Below the pieces are notes generated by a model, which was not told the DNA's origin, ran no database searches, and saw nothing but the letters and a program-made list of their open reading frames with translations. A stretch of 64,000 nucleotides of DNA, taken from an uncultured Bacteroidota bacterium (lineage in GTDB: Bacteria > Bacteroidota > Bacteroidia > Bacteroidales > F082). Below, piece by piece: positions 43,378 through 52,544 of this stretch. The position numbers and the translations under genes are program-made. The DNA lies in NCBI GenBank assembly GCA_913009685.1, contig CAJVXP010000004.1:40527-104526 (forward strand). Reading direction: 5' to 3'. The first letter of the stretch is position 1, and every line of letters starts with the position of its first letter.

Positions 43378-45920
43378 TTACTTTTATTTTAAACGGAGAG
43401 AAACAGGTGTTTGCGGGAGATCCCAACCTGACGCTTTTAAAATACCTGCGCAATGAGAAGCATCTCACCTCCGTGAAAGATGGCTGCTCGGGTCAGGCTG
43501 CCTGCGGGGCCTGCACGGTCGAAATTAACGGCAAAGCTATGCTTTCGTGTGTTCAGAAAATGGGAACATTGCAGGATGCGGTCATTTTTACGCCCGAAGG
43601 ATTTCCCGAATATGTAAAAGATACCATTGCCAAAGCTTTTGTCAACAAAGGAGCCGTGCAATGCGGGTTTTGTACTCCGGGATTTATCAGTCGCACCAAA
43701 GTGCTGTTGGAGAAAAACCCCAGCCCTACGCTTGAAGAGGTTCAAAAAGCCATCAAACCGCACTTGTGCCGATGCACGGGTTACAAGAAAATTGAAGAAG
43801 CCATTTTGTATGCCGGCGAAGCGCTACATGAGCATAAACACCTGGAAATTACCAAAACATCGGGAAAAATAGGCGAAGCACAGCCGAAGTACCGGGCTTA
43901 TGAAACAGCCCTCGGCAAACGCAATTTTGTAGATGATTACTTTTTTGACGGCATGCTGTATGCCGCATTGAAGTTCAGCGATTATCCGTCGGCCAGAGTG
44001 TTAAAAATCGATGTCTCCCGTGCGGAAAAGCTGCCCGGTGTTCATCGGGTTTTTACGGCTAAAGATATCCCCGGACAACATAAAATCGGGTTGATTATTT
44101 CCGACTGGCCGATTCTGGTGGGCGAAGGTGAAATGACGCATTATATAGGGGATGTGGTGGCCGGCGTGGTGGCCGATTCGGATGACATTGCCCGCAAAGC
44201 CATAAGCCTTATCAAGGTGCAATATGAAGTACACGAACCGGTTACGGATGTCTTTAAAGCCATCGATGCCCCCCGCATTCATGCGGAAAGACCGAATCAT
44301 TTTAATTCAACACGTTTTCGGATCGGGAATCCGGAAGAAAAGCTGGGGAAAGCCAAATATATTTCCAAAGGACATTATGAAACCCAGCGTGTCGAACATG
44401 CTTTTCTGGAAAAAGAAGCAGCCATAGCCATGCCCGATGGCGATGGGGTAAAGCTCTATAGCCAGAGTCAGGGTGTTTATGAAGACCGGCGGCAGGTAGC
44501 ACAGATTTTGGGATTGTCCGAAGAACAGGTGCGGGTGATTCTTGTGCCTAATGGTGGTGGTTTTGGCGGGAAAGAAGATTTGAGTATTCAGGGACAAACC
44601 AGTTTGTTTGCTTTTCTGATGCAAAAGCCGGTGAAACTGACGCTTACACGTGAAGAGTCTATTCGTCTGCACCCCAAGCGGCATCCGGTTTTCATGGATA
44701 TGGAAGTAGCTGCCGATGAAAACGGGAAGCTGCTGGCACTAAAACTTCGCGCCGTGGGCGACACAGGCGCTTATGCTTCGGTGGGCGACAAAGTGCTGGA
44801 GCGAGTGGCCGGTCATGCTTCGGGAGGTTATTTTATTCCTCACATCGACATTGAAGCCAAAACTGTTTACACCAACAACATTCCCAGCGGTGCCATGCGC
44901 GGCTTCGGCGCCAACCAGGTAACTTTTGCACTGGAGAGTTGTGTTGATGACATATGCGAGCAGGGTGGCTTTGACCGCTGGCAGTTTCGCTACGAAAATG
45001 CTCTCGTGGACGGCCTCACCACCAGCACCGGTCAACGCTTGCAGGGCGTAGGCATTCGTGCCTGCCTCGATGCGGTGAAAGAGGAGTTTTACAAAGCCAA
45101 ATATGCAGGACTGACCTGCGGGATTAAAAATTCCGGTGTCGGCAACGGCATGGTGGACGACTCCACGGTGAAGATTGAAATCCTTTCGGAGAAAAAAGTA
45201 CGCCTTCATCACGGCTGGACCGAAATGGGACAGGGGGTGCACAACATGGCTTTACAAACGTTGTGTGAGGAGACCGGTCTTGACCCGGATATCATTGAAG
45301 TAGTGGTAGATACCGAGGCACAGATAAAAACAGGCATGACAACCGCCTCGCGGGCAACGGCGCTGGTCGGACTGGCGGTGATAGAAACCGCCAAAGGATT
45401 GAAAAAGGATTTGGAAACTAAATCGCTGACCGATCTGACCGGAAAAGTTTACATTGGGAAGTTTGTCTGTGACTGGACCACCAAACCCGGCAGCGATGTG
45501 AAAGAACAAATCACCCATTATTCCTATGGTTATGCTGCTCAGCTTTGTATTTTGGATGAGGAAGGCAACATCAAAAAATTTGTGGCGGCACACGATGCCG
45601 GCAAGATTATGAATCCCATGCTTTTTGAAGGACAAATTCAGGGAGCTGTGCACATGGGGATGGGTTATGCACTTACGGAAGACCTGCCCATGAAAGACGG
45701 TTATCTGGTTAGCGACCGCATGCGTGATTTGAAGATTTTGCGTGCCCACGAAACGCCCGACATTAAAGTCATTGGTGTGGAGGTAAAAGATCCGGTCGGC
45801 CCCTATGGAGCCAAAGGCATCGGCGAAATCGGACTGGTTCCCACAGCCGGAGCCGTAGCGAACGCCCTGTTTGCTTACGATGGCATCCGCAGAACAAAAC
45901 TACCCATGAGACGGAAGTAA
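43374..45920 (+). CDS. Molybdenum hydroxylase, selenium-dependent xanthine dehydrogenase type
   Basis: 848 residues combining the iron-sulfur and molybdopterin subunits in one chain, without an FAD domain. The plant-type [2Fe-2S] cluster uses C38, C44, C47, C59; the second cluster C97, C100, C132, C134. The Moco part has GGGFGGKEDLSIQGQ, RGFGANQ, TEMGQGVHNMALQ and the catalytic glutamate E818 in GAKGIGEIGL. Chain layout and length fit the selenium-dependent xanthine dehydrogenase/XdhD family, whose genes occur with ssnA, as here. It probably hydroxylates a purine or another N-heterocycle. An FAD-subunit or external acceptor must be encoded elsewhere. Confidence 0.88.
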   Translation: MITFILNGEKQVFAGDPNLTLLKYLRNEKHLTSVKDGCSGQAACGACTVEINGKAMLSCVQKMGTLQDAVIFTPEGFPEYVKDTIAKAFVNKGAVQCGFCTPGFISRTKVLLEKNPSPTLEEVQKAIKPHLCRCTGYKKIEEAILYAGEALHEHKHLEITKTSGKIGEAQPKYRAYETALGKRNFVDDYFFDGMLYAALKFSDYPSARVLKIDVSRAEKLPGVHRVFTAKDIPGQHKIGLIISDWPILVGEGEMTHYIGDVVAGVVADSDDIARKAISLIKVQYEVHEPVTDVFKAIDAPRIHAERPNHFNSTRFRIGNPEEKLGKAKYISKGHYETQRVEHAFLEKEAAIAMPDGDGVKLYSQSQGVYEDRRQVAQILGLSEEQVRVILVPNGGGFGGKEDLSIQGQTSLFAFLMQKPVKLTLTREESIRLHPKRHPVFMDMEVAADENGKLLALKLRAVGDTGAYASVGDKVLERVAGHASGGYFIPHIDIEAKTVYTNNIPSGAMRGFGANQVTFALESCVDDICEQGGFDRWQFRYENALVDGLTTSTGQRLQGVGIRACLDAVKEEFYKAKYAGLTCGIKNSGVGNGMVDDSTVKIEILSEKKVRLHHGWTEMGQGVHNMALQTLCEETGLDPDIIEVVVDTEAQIKTGMTTASRATALVGLAVIETAKGLKKDLETKSLTDLTGKVYIGKFVCDWTTKPGSDVKEQITHYSYGYAAQLCILDEEGNIKKFVAAHDAGKIMNPMLFEGQIQGAVHMGMGYALTEDLPMKDGYLVSDRMRDLKILRAHETPDIKVIGVEVKDPVGPYGAKGIGEIGLVPTAGAVANALFAYDGIRRTKLPMRRK

Positions 45921-45953
45921 CCATCGGAAAAAACAATGAAAAAAATTAAGTTG

Positions 45954-46036
45954 CCCTGACTTTGTTACAAGAAATGAACAAAATCACCCTGACTTTGTTA
46001 CAAATATTTCGTATATTTGCCCTGACTTTGTTACAA
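45954..46036 (+). promoter_or_regulatory. Three 17-bp iterons with exact 33-bp period
   Basis: CCCTGACTTTGTTACAA occurs identically at 45954-45970, 45987-46003 and 46020-46036. The third copy ends one base before the ATG of the ATPase gene, and the -7 box lies between copies two and three. Three helical turns between sites would place all on one face of the helix, as expected for an operator bound by a multimer. Confidence 0.85.
46012..46019 (+). promoter_or_regulatory. -7 box (TATATTTG) for the AAA/DUF4143 ATPase
   Basis: TATATTTG fits TAnnTTTG, 19 bases before the ATG and directly flanked by the third iteron, which would cover the transcription start. Confidence 0.65.
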
Positions 46037-46037
46037 A

Positions 46038-47414
46038 ATGATAAGTATTATGCTTACTTTTAAACGGCAGATATCCGATTATCTGAAAGAATGGAAGCAA
46101 AGAAACGATCGTAAACCGCTTCTTTTGCGGGGTGCACGACAAGTTGGGAAAACAACATTTGTTGAACAGTTTGCCCGTAATAATTACAAACACTATATAT
46201 TTCTTAATCTTGAGAAACCGGAAGACCGTTTTTATTTTGATGAGTATGGTAACGTGAAAATCATTCTCGAATCACTTTTTTTGAAATACAACATTACCAC
46301 AAAGGAAATTGATGAGACATTATTATTTCTTGATGAAATTCAGGAATCACCAAGAGCTATACAATTACTTCGGTATTTTTATGAGGATTTTCCAGGGTTA
46401 CATGTGATTGCAGCAGGTTCGTTATTGGAATTTGCCATGAAAAAGGTAAAAAGTTTTCCTGTGGGCAGGGTTGAATATTTATACATGCATCCTTTAAATT
46501 TTGTGGAATATCTTGAAGCTTTTCATCGTACTGAATTTTTAAAACAATTGAATAATATCCCCATAAAGCCGTTTGCTCATTCAGGATTACTCGGGATGTT
46601 TAACCGCTATGCCATCATTGGCGGGATGCCGGAGGTTTTGAGTACATACCTGGAAAATGAAAATATTGCAGATTTGCCTAAAGTTTACGAAAGTATTTGG
46701 GGAACCTATCAAAATGATGTAGAAAAATACGCCTCGAATGAAACAGAGCTAAAAGTCATTAAACACATTATCTCAACGGCACATTTATATCTTGATAAAC
46801 GGATCAAGTTTCAGAACTTCGGCAGGTCTAACTATCGCTCACGAGAGGTGAGTGAAGCTTTTCAATGTTTGGATCAGGCTAAGATAATACGGTTGATTTA
46901 TCCCACAACAGATGTGAAAGTCCCGTTAATTCCCGACCTGAGGAAGTCGCCGCGATTACAATTTCTCGATACCGGAATATTGAATTACATCAATGGAATA
47001 CAAATGGATATGCTACCCGTAAATGATTTAAGTCCGATATACAAAGGAAATTTGGTGGCTCATATCATCACCCAGGAGCTGATTTCACTCAATACAATGA
47101 ACGACAAAAAACCTAATTTCTGGGTAAGAGAGAAGAAACAATCTTCTGCAGAGGTCGATTTGGTTTTCTCCTATGGGAATAAAGTCATTCCCATTGAGGT
47201 AAAATCGGGGAAAACCGGGACGTTAAAGTCTTTGCATCAATTTGTTGAACAGGCGCCACATCCTTATGCTGTGCGTATTTATGCCGGCAAATTTTCTGTT
47301 GAAAGAGCAAAAACTCCCGGAGGTATGCCTTTTTTACTCATGAACCTGCCTTATTATCTCGGTACTAAATTTCCGGAATACATTGATTACTTTATTTCAA
47401 ATTACAAACTTTAA
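46038..47414 (+). CDS. AAA ATPase with DUF4143 domain
   Basis: 458 residues. An N-terminal P-loop ATPase (LLLRGARQVGKTTFVEQFA at about 29-47; Walker B LLFLDEIQESPRAIQLLRYF) is joined to a C-terminal DUF4143 domain resembling a restriction-type nuclease fold (WVREKKQSSAEVDLVF, VIPIEVKSGKTGTLKSL, matching the D/ExK pattern). These proteins are abundant and mobile in Bacteroidota; function is unknown, with defence or toxin-like roles proposed by inference only. It separates the molybdenum hydroxylase from ssnA and has its own promoter and iterons, so it looks like an insertion into that cluster. Confidence 0.9.
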   Translation: MISIMLTFKRQISDYLKEWKQRNDRKPLLLRGARQVGKTTFVEQFARNNYKHYIFLNLEKPEDRFYFDEYGNVKIILESLFLKYNITTKEIDETLLFLDEIQESPRAIQLLRYFYEDFPGLHVIAAGSLLEFAMKKVKSFPVGRVEYLYMHPLNFVEYLEAFHRTEFLKQLNNIPIKPFAHSGLLGMFNRYAIIGGMPEVLSTYLENENIADLPKVYESIWGTYQNDVEKYASNETELKVIKHIISTAHLYLDKRIKFQNFGRSNYRSREVSEAFQCLDQAKIIRLIYPTTDVKVPLIPDLRKSPRLQFLDTGILNYINGIQMDMLPVNDLSPIYKGNLVAHIITQELISLNTMNDKKPNFWVREKKQSSAEVDLVFSYGNKVIPIEVKSGKTGTLKSLHQFVEQAPHPYAVRIYAGKFSVERAKTPGGMPFLLMNLPYYLGTKFPEYIDYFISNYKL

Positions 47415-47501
47415 TAACAATTTGTTCTCCCGAAAAATTTATAAAAGCGCCATCCTTTTCGGGATGAATGATTAATTTTAACGCTTAAAAAAATCGTGTA
47501 A

Positions 47502-48767
47502 ATGATACTTCTTTTAAAAAATGCAAATTATATCGACTGGCAAACCCTCTCTTTTACAAAAACGCATTTGTTGATAGAAGACGGGAAAGAGGGAAAAATT
47601 CATTTTTTGGATGCGCCGGAGAAATTTCCCGCAGAGGTGGAGGTTTTGGATGCCAATGGCGGGTTTGTTACCAAAGCGTTTGCCGTGGGGCATCATCATG
47701 CTTATTCGGCACTGTCGCGCGGCATGCCGGCGCCCCGCCACACGCCGCATAACTTTTATGAAATACTGAAATACATCTGGTGGACATTAGACAAAGCACT
47801 GGACAAAGATATGGTGAAAGCCAGTGCGCTGGCAACGGCTATGGCTTGCGCCAAAGCGGGCAGTACCTTTGTGATTGATCATCATGCTTCACCCAATTTT
47901 ATTGAAGGTTCGTTGGAGATTATGGCCAAAGCTTTTGAAAAAGTGGGCGTGAGCCATTTGCTTTGCTATGAAATTACCGACCGCGACGGCCCGGATAAAG
48001 CACGGCAGGGATTGGAGGAAACTGCAGCCTGGCTTGAAAACCATCAGGGACTAATAGGGCTGCATGCCTCTTTTACGGTGGGCGACGAAACCATGAAAAA
48101 AGCTGTCGGCCTGATGGAAAAATATCAATCGGGATTTCATATTCATGTGGCGGAAGATCCGTATGATGAGAATGACAGCCTTGAAAAATATGGAAAACGC
48201 GTGGTGGAAAGACTGCATGATTTTGGGGCTCTTGACACGGAGAAAACCATCCTCGGACACTGCCTGCACGTGGATGAAAACGAACGGGCGCTGATAAAGA
48301 ACGGCAAAGCCTGGGTGGTACAAAACACGGAGAGCAATTTGAATAACAACGTGGGGTTTTTCCGTTCGGAAGGGCTTGGCGAGCGCATTATGCTCGGAAC
48401 AGACGGTATGCACAGCGACATGCTGCGCAGTGCACAGGCAGCCTGTTTTGCCGGACAGCCGTTTGATGACATCGATTTTCCGGAAGCTTACCGGCGTTTC
48501 CGAAACGTGCATAATTATCTGAGCAAGAATCATTTTCAAGGTGATGGCGAAAACAATCTTGTGGTTCTCGATTATGATTCACCAACGGAAATGAATACAG
48601 ATAATTTTCTTGGGCATTTTCTTTTCGGGCTGAGGGCATCGCATGTGAAACATGTTATTTCCGATGGCGAAGTCATTGTGAAAGACCGGAAGCTGCAAAA
48701 GGTAAATGAGGAAGAAGTTCTTGCTTTTACCCGTGAGCAGGGAAAGCGACTTTGGAGCCGGTTATGA
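47502..48767 (+). CDS. ssnA: SsnA-type aminohydrolase
   Basis: 421 residues, amidohydrolase superfamily with a TIM-barrel metal centre. Candidate ligands are the histidines in VGHHHAYSAL, HIHVAED, LGHCLHVDE and the aspartate of LGTDGMHSD. Related to cytosine/guanine deaminases; SsnA is a marker of selenium-dependent purine-degradation clusters. It would deaminate or open a heterocyclic intermediate, consistent with the molybdenum hydroxylase upstream. The DUF4143 ATPase gene lies between them. Confidence 0.85.
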   Translation: MILLLKNANYIDWQTLSFTKTHLLIEDGKEGKIHFLDAPEKFPAEVEVLDANGGFVTKAFAVGHHHAYSALSRGMPAPRHTPHNFYEILKYIWWTLDKALDKDMVKASALATAMACAKAGSTFVIDHHASPNFIEGSLEIMAKAFEKVGVSHLLCYEITDRDGPDKARQGLEETAAWLENHQGLIGLHASFTVGDETMKKAVGLMEKYQSGFHIHVAEDPYDENDSLEKYGKRVVERLHDFGALDTEKTILGHCLHVDENERALIKNGKAWVVQNTESNLNNNVGFFRSEGLGERIMLGTDGMHSDMLRSAQAACFAGQPFDDIDFPEAYRRFRNVHNYLSKNHFQGDGENNLVVLDYDSPTEMNTDNFLGHFLFGLRASHVKHVISDGEVIVKDRKLQKVNEEEVLAFTREQGKRLWSRL

Positions 48768-48906
48768 GTGGAAGGGGAAATAGTGAAAGGCGAATGGGCG
48801 GTATAACCGCAAAAAATAAACAACTGTTGAATCGTTTTAAAGATTTTGACAAATATGCTGAAGATAATTAAATAAATTCATAAAATTTTGCTATAAAGGA
48901 CTTTAG

Positions 48907-49938
48907 ATGGCAAATGTTAAAAAAGAGAAGAATTTCACCATGAAAAAAAATGATCGTCGAACTCCACGGAAGAACAGTCTTTCATCATTGGAACATGTTC
49001 GGATCGGCGGGATCAAACAATGGCTCTTGATGCGTGGAAAACGCAAAGATCTGCCGGTTCTTTTGTTTGTACACGGCGGCCCGGGAGGATCTCAAATTGG
49101 GTTTGCCCGACATTTTCAAGGATCCCTTGAACAGCACTTTATTGTTGTAAACTGGGATCAGCGCGGCGCTGGCTTATCCTATTCCAAAGATATTCCTTCC
49201 AACAGCATGCGGATAGATCAGTTTGTCTCCGATCTTGTGGAAGTAACGAATTATTTGTGTCAACGGTTTCTGCAGAAAAAAATCTATTTGGTCGGACACT
49301 CCTTCGGAACGGTCTTATCCATCCTTGCTTTGCAACAAAGGCCGGACCTTTATTATGCATATTACGCTGTTAGCCAGGTGGTAAACATTCAAAAGGGTGA
49401 ACAAATATCCTGTGATTTCACATTGGCGGAAGCGAGACGAACCCGAAACCAAAAAGCGGTTCGCCAGCTGAAGACAATCGGCTCCCCGCCATGGAGTATG
49501 TCTGATAGCCGCGTTCACCAAAAATGGCTTAATAAATTTGGGGGCGGACTAACCCATACCGGTAATTTTGTATTGAGTATTTTTCGCCATATATTATTTA
49601 GTTCGGAATATAAGTTCACTGATATCTACCGCTTTTTAAAAGGTCAATATTTCAGCATTCAAATGATGGAACAAGAGATGCAAAATATTGATTCAATGAA
49701 ACAGGTCCCCCGCTTAGGAGTTCCGATAACGTTTTGTACCGGTCGCTTCGACCAAACAACACCATTTGAACTGTCCCAGGCATACTTTTCAAAACTGGAA
49801 GCACCTCAAAAACATTGGTATTGGTTCGAACATTCGGCCCATTCTCCACTATTTGAAGAAACGGAGCTCTTTTCCAGGATATTGATATCGACAGCAGTAC
49901 AACATCTGGAAAACTCTAATAATCTTTCCGGCGGGTAA
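48907..49938 (+). CDS. Alpha/beta hydrolase, proline iminopeptidase-like
   Basis: 343 residues. The oxyanion region FVHGGPGGSQIGFA and NWDQRGAGLSYS match the proline iminopeptidase (S33) group; the nucleophile serine is in VGHSFGT, and the acid and base likely lie in GRFDQTTPF and EHSAHSPLF. No signal peptide is evident; the N-terminus is basic. A second ATG at 48940 is an alternative start. The substrate is unclear and no operon partner is present. Confidence 0.85.
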   Translation: MANVKKEKNFTMKKNDRRTPRKNSLSSLEHVRIGGIKQWLLMRGKRKDLPVLLFVHGGPGGSQIGFARHFQGSLEQHFIVVNWDQRGAGLSYSKDIPSNSMRIDQFVSDLVEVTNYLCQRFLQKKIYLVGHSFGTVLSILALQQRPDLYYAYYAVSQVVNIQKGEQISCDFTLAEARRTRNQKAVRQLKTIGSPPWSMSDSRVHQKWLNKFGGGLTHTGNFVLSIFRHILFSSEYKFTDIYRFLKGQYFSIQMMEQEMQNIDSMKQVPRLGVPITFCTGRFDQTTPFELSQAYFSKLEAPQKHWYWFEHSAHSPLFEETELFSRILISTAVQHLENSNNLSGG

Positions 49939-50006
49939 AATCAAGGTCGGCAAGCGCCGGCTCACGGTTCGTTGACTTTTGAAACAATAAAAGATTATCC
50001 GCCCGG

Positions 50007-51095
50007 TTATGACTTATTAAAGATGTTTGTCTGACGCTGGATAGATTCTTTGTGAATAAGATTCAGGATTTTTCTCAGAAACGTTTCGTCCAATCCCAGG
50101 TTGGTGCCAATGGAGAGGCGATCGGTTATAATGCCTGCCCAGCGTTTCATTTGCAGGATGGTGATGTTGTTGTCGCGTTTGTAATCACCTATTTCGTCAA
50201 TAATCTCCAGCCGTTTGGCCAGAATTTGCAGCAGCTCGCCATCTAATTTGTCAATTTCGGTGCGCAGCACCTCCAGCCGGCTTTCAAAATCGGGGTTTCC
50301 GGTACGTTTTCTCAGAACCAGTTTTTGCAGCAAAACATGCAGGGCTTCAGGTGTGATTTGTTGTGCCGCATCGGTAAAGGCAGCCTCCGGATTTTCGTGG
50401 ACTTCGAGCATGAGGCCGTCCATTTCGAGGTCTGTCGATTTTTGGGAAATCTCCTGTAACAGGTTGCGCCGGCCGCAAATGTGGCTGGGGTCAACAATAA
50501 TGGGAAGCTCCGGAACCAGCCTTTTGAGCTCGATGGGAATTTCCCACATTGGCGCATTGCGGAAAGGCGATTTCTCAAAATAATGAAAACCGCGGTGAAT
50601 AGCGAGCAACCGCGTAATGCCGGCGGCATAAACCCGTTCCAGCGCACCAATCCACAGTTTCAGATCGGGGATAATGGGATTTTTCACCATGACCGTAACA
50701 GGCACGCCCTTCATGGCTTCGGCCAGCTCCTGTACCACAAACGGATTTACCACGGTGCGGGCACCAAGCCACAGGATATCGACATGGTGTTTCAGTGCAA
50801 GCTCCACATGTTCCGGACGGGCCACTTCCACGGTTGTTTTCAGTCCGGTTTCGGCTTTTACTTTTTCCAGCCACTGTAATCCTTTTTCTCCGACGCCTTC
50901 AAAAGCTCCCGGCCGGGTACGCGGTTTCCACAGACCCGCACGAAAGACTTTTACTTCGGGAATCGCAGCAAGCTGATAGGCAGTCCGTAACACCTGCTCT
51001 TCGCTTTCGGCACTGCACGGCCCGGCAATGACGAGCGGAAAATCTTCCGGATTCCAAAGGTCACCGGGGCCGGAGATGTCCATGTTTGTACTCAT
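50007..51095 (-). CDS. Bifunctional DAHP synthase / chorismate mutase
   Basis: 362 residues. The N-terminal 265 or so are a KDO8P-type (class I beta) 3-deoxy-7-phosphoheptulonate synthase: PLVIAGPCSAESEEQ, RAGLWKPRTRPGAFEG, IHRGFHYF and VDPSHICGRR. The C-terminal 90 form an AroQ-type chorismate mutase (LRTEIDKLDGELLQILAKRLEIIDEIGDYK). The fusion couples the first aromatic-pathway step to phenylalanine/tyrosine branch control. ATG 51095 is used, since the -7 box at 51107-51100 lies downstream of the longer possible start at 51119. No pheA or tyrA adjacent. Confidence 0.95.
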   Translation of the reverse strand: MSTNMDISGPGDLWNPEDFPLVIAGPCSAESEEQVLRTAYQLAAIPEVKVFRAGLWKPRTRPGAFEGVGEKGLQWLEKVKAETGLKTTVEVARPEHVELALKHHVDILWLGARTVVNPFVVQELAEAMKGVPVTVMVKNPIIPDLKLWIGALERVYAAGITRLLAIHRGFHYFEKSPFRNAPMWEIPIELKRLVPELPIIVDPSHICGRRNLLQEISQKSTDLEMDGLMLEVHENPEAAFTDAAQQITPEALHVLLQKLVLRKRTGNPDFESRLEVLRTEIDKLDGELLQILAKRLEIIDEIGDYKRDNNITILQMKRWAGIITDRLSIGTNLGLDETFLRKILNLIHKESIQRQTNIFNKS

Positions 51096-51099
51096 GTTG

Positions 51100-51107
51100 C
51101 AAAAATA
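51100..51107 (-). promoter_or_regulatory. -7 box (TATTTTTG) for the DAHP synthase gene
   Basis: Minus-strand TATTTTTG fits TAnnTTTG, only five bases before the ATG, suggesting a leaderless or very short-leader mRNA. Confidence 0.55.
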
Positions 51108-51190
51108 AACATTTGACAAATGGGAAAAGAATCTGCCGAACGGTAAAACCTGATTAACCTGCTATTTCGGATAAATCGATGCAGTCGCAA

Positions 51191-51206
51191 TAGTTTTGTA
51201 CCTTTG
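51191..51206 (+). promoter_or_regulatory. Two adjacent -7 boxes for the DEAD-box helicase
   Basis: TAGTTTTG (51191-51198) and TACCTTTG (51199-51206) both fit TAnnTTTG in tandem, 37-45 bases before the ATG. Confidence 0.6.
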
Positions 51207-51242
51207 CGGGCTAAAAATCCCAAATAATACGATAGAATTTTC

Positions 51243-52460
51243 ATGAAATTTCAAGAACTAAAATTATCTGATACCCTGCTGGAAGCCATTTCTTTTATGG
51301 GATATGAGGAGGCAACGCCAATTCAGGAAAAGGCTATTCCGGCGATTATGGAGCATAAAGACCTGATTGCCAGCGCGCAAACCGGAACGGGAAAAACAGC
51401 CGCTTTTATTTTGCCTGTTTTGAATGAGCTGGCCAACGACAACCGGCATGAAACCAAAGTTCTGGTGATTGTGCCGACACGTGAACTGGCACTGCAAATT
51501 GACCAGCAGATACAAGGGTTTTCCTATTTTACACCGGTGGAATCCATTGCTATTTATGGAGGCGGCAGTGGCTCGGAATGGGACCAGCAGAAGAGAGCGC
51601 TCACCTCCGGAACGGAAATTATTGTAGCAACGCCGGGGAAACTTATCTCGCATCTAAACATGGGTTATGTGAAGTTTGAGCACCTGCGCTATCTCATCCT
51701 TGATGAAGCTGACCGTATGCTGGATATGGGCTTTTACGAGGACATTCAAAAAATAATTACGTATTTGCCCAAAGAGCGGCAAACGCTAATGTTCAGCGCT
51801 ACCATGCCGCCAAAAATAAAGCAACTCGCTGCCAAAACATTAAAAAATCCGGTGGAGATATCCATTGGCCTTTCCAAACCGGCAGAAGGCGTTTTACAGG
51901 CAGCTTATCTCACCTATGAAAACCAGAAAACGCCGTTGATCAATGATTTAATTACCGGCAAACCGGAGGTAAAAAGTGTATTGATTTTTAGCTCTACCAA
52001 GAAAAAAGTAAGTGATATTGTCCATGGTCTGCGCGGACATGGTTCTGAGATACGTGGTATCTCTTCCGATCTGGAACAAAGCAAACGCGAAGAGGTGTTA
52101 CGCGATTTCCGTTCAAAACGTACACGGGTGCTGGTGGCTACCGATGTGCTAAGCCGCGGGATTGACATCAAAGATATCGACATTGTCATTAATTATGATG
52201 TGCCGGGCGACGCCGAAGATTATGTACATCGTGTGGGACGCACAGCCCGTGCCGCTTCCTCCGGCCTGGCCATAACGCTGATTAATGAAAGAGATATGAT
52301 GAGCTTCCGGCAGATTGAAGAACTTATCGGCTACGAAGTAATGAAACTTCCGTTGCCGGCAGGTCTTGGCGAAGGTCCCAAATGGAATCCGAGAGTTATC
52401 CGGCGTCCTTACCGCGGAAAAGGCAATTTTCGTGGAAGTGACAGGCGGAAAAAACGGTAG
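51243..52460 (+). CDS. DEAD-box RNA helicase
   Basis: 405 residues with the complete helicase core: Q motif (GYEEATPIQEKAIP), motif I AQTGTGKTAAF, Ia PTRELALQ, II LDEADRMLDMG, III SATMP and VI HRVGRTARA. The basic C-terminus (RRPYRGKGNFRGSDRRKKR) should bind RNA. RhlE-like; probably functions in ribosome assembly or cold adaptation. Separate from the gene cut at the window start. Confidence 0.93.
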   Translation: MKFQELKLSDTLLEAISFMGYEEATPIQEKAIPAIMEHKDLIASAQTGTGKTAAFILPVLNELANDNRHETKVLVIVPTRELALQIDQQIQGFSYFTPVESIAIYGGGSGSEWDQQKRALTSGTEIIVATPGKLISHLNMGYVKFEHLRYLILDEADRMLDMGFYEDIQKIITYLPKERQTLMFSATMPPKIKQLAAKTLKNPVEISIGLSKPAEGVLQAAYLTYENQKTPLINDLITGKPEVKSVLIFSSTKKKVSDIVHGLRGHGSEIRGISSDLEQSKREEVLRDFRSKRTRVLVATDVLSRGIDIKDIDIVINYDVPGDAEDYVHRVGRTARAASSGLAITLINERDMMSFRQIEELIGYEVMKLPLPAGLGEGPKWNPRVIRRPYRGKGNFRGSDRRKKR

Positions 52461-52544
52461 GAATCGTTCATGAAGGGCAATTACATTTTGGCAAAGGAGC
52501 TGTAGTGCAGATTATTGCTGTGAAAGATTAAAAAATCAGGCCTT

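Noticed and set aside
45954..46036. CRISPR-like repeats before the ATPase
   Set aside because: Only three copies, 16-base gaps too short for spacers, and they overlap a promoter; an operator/iteron is more likely.
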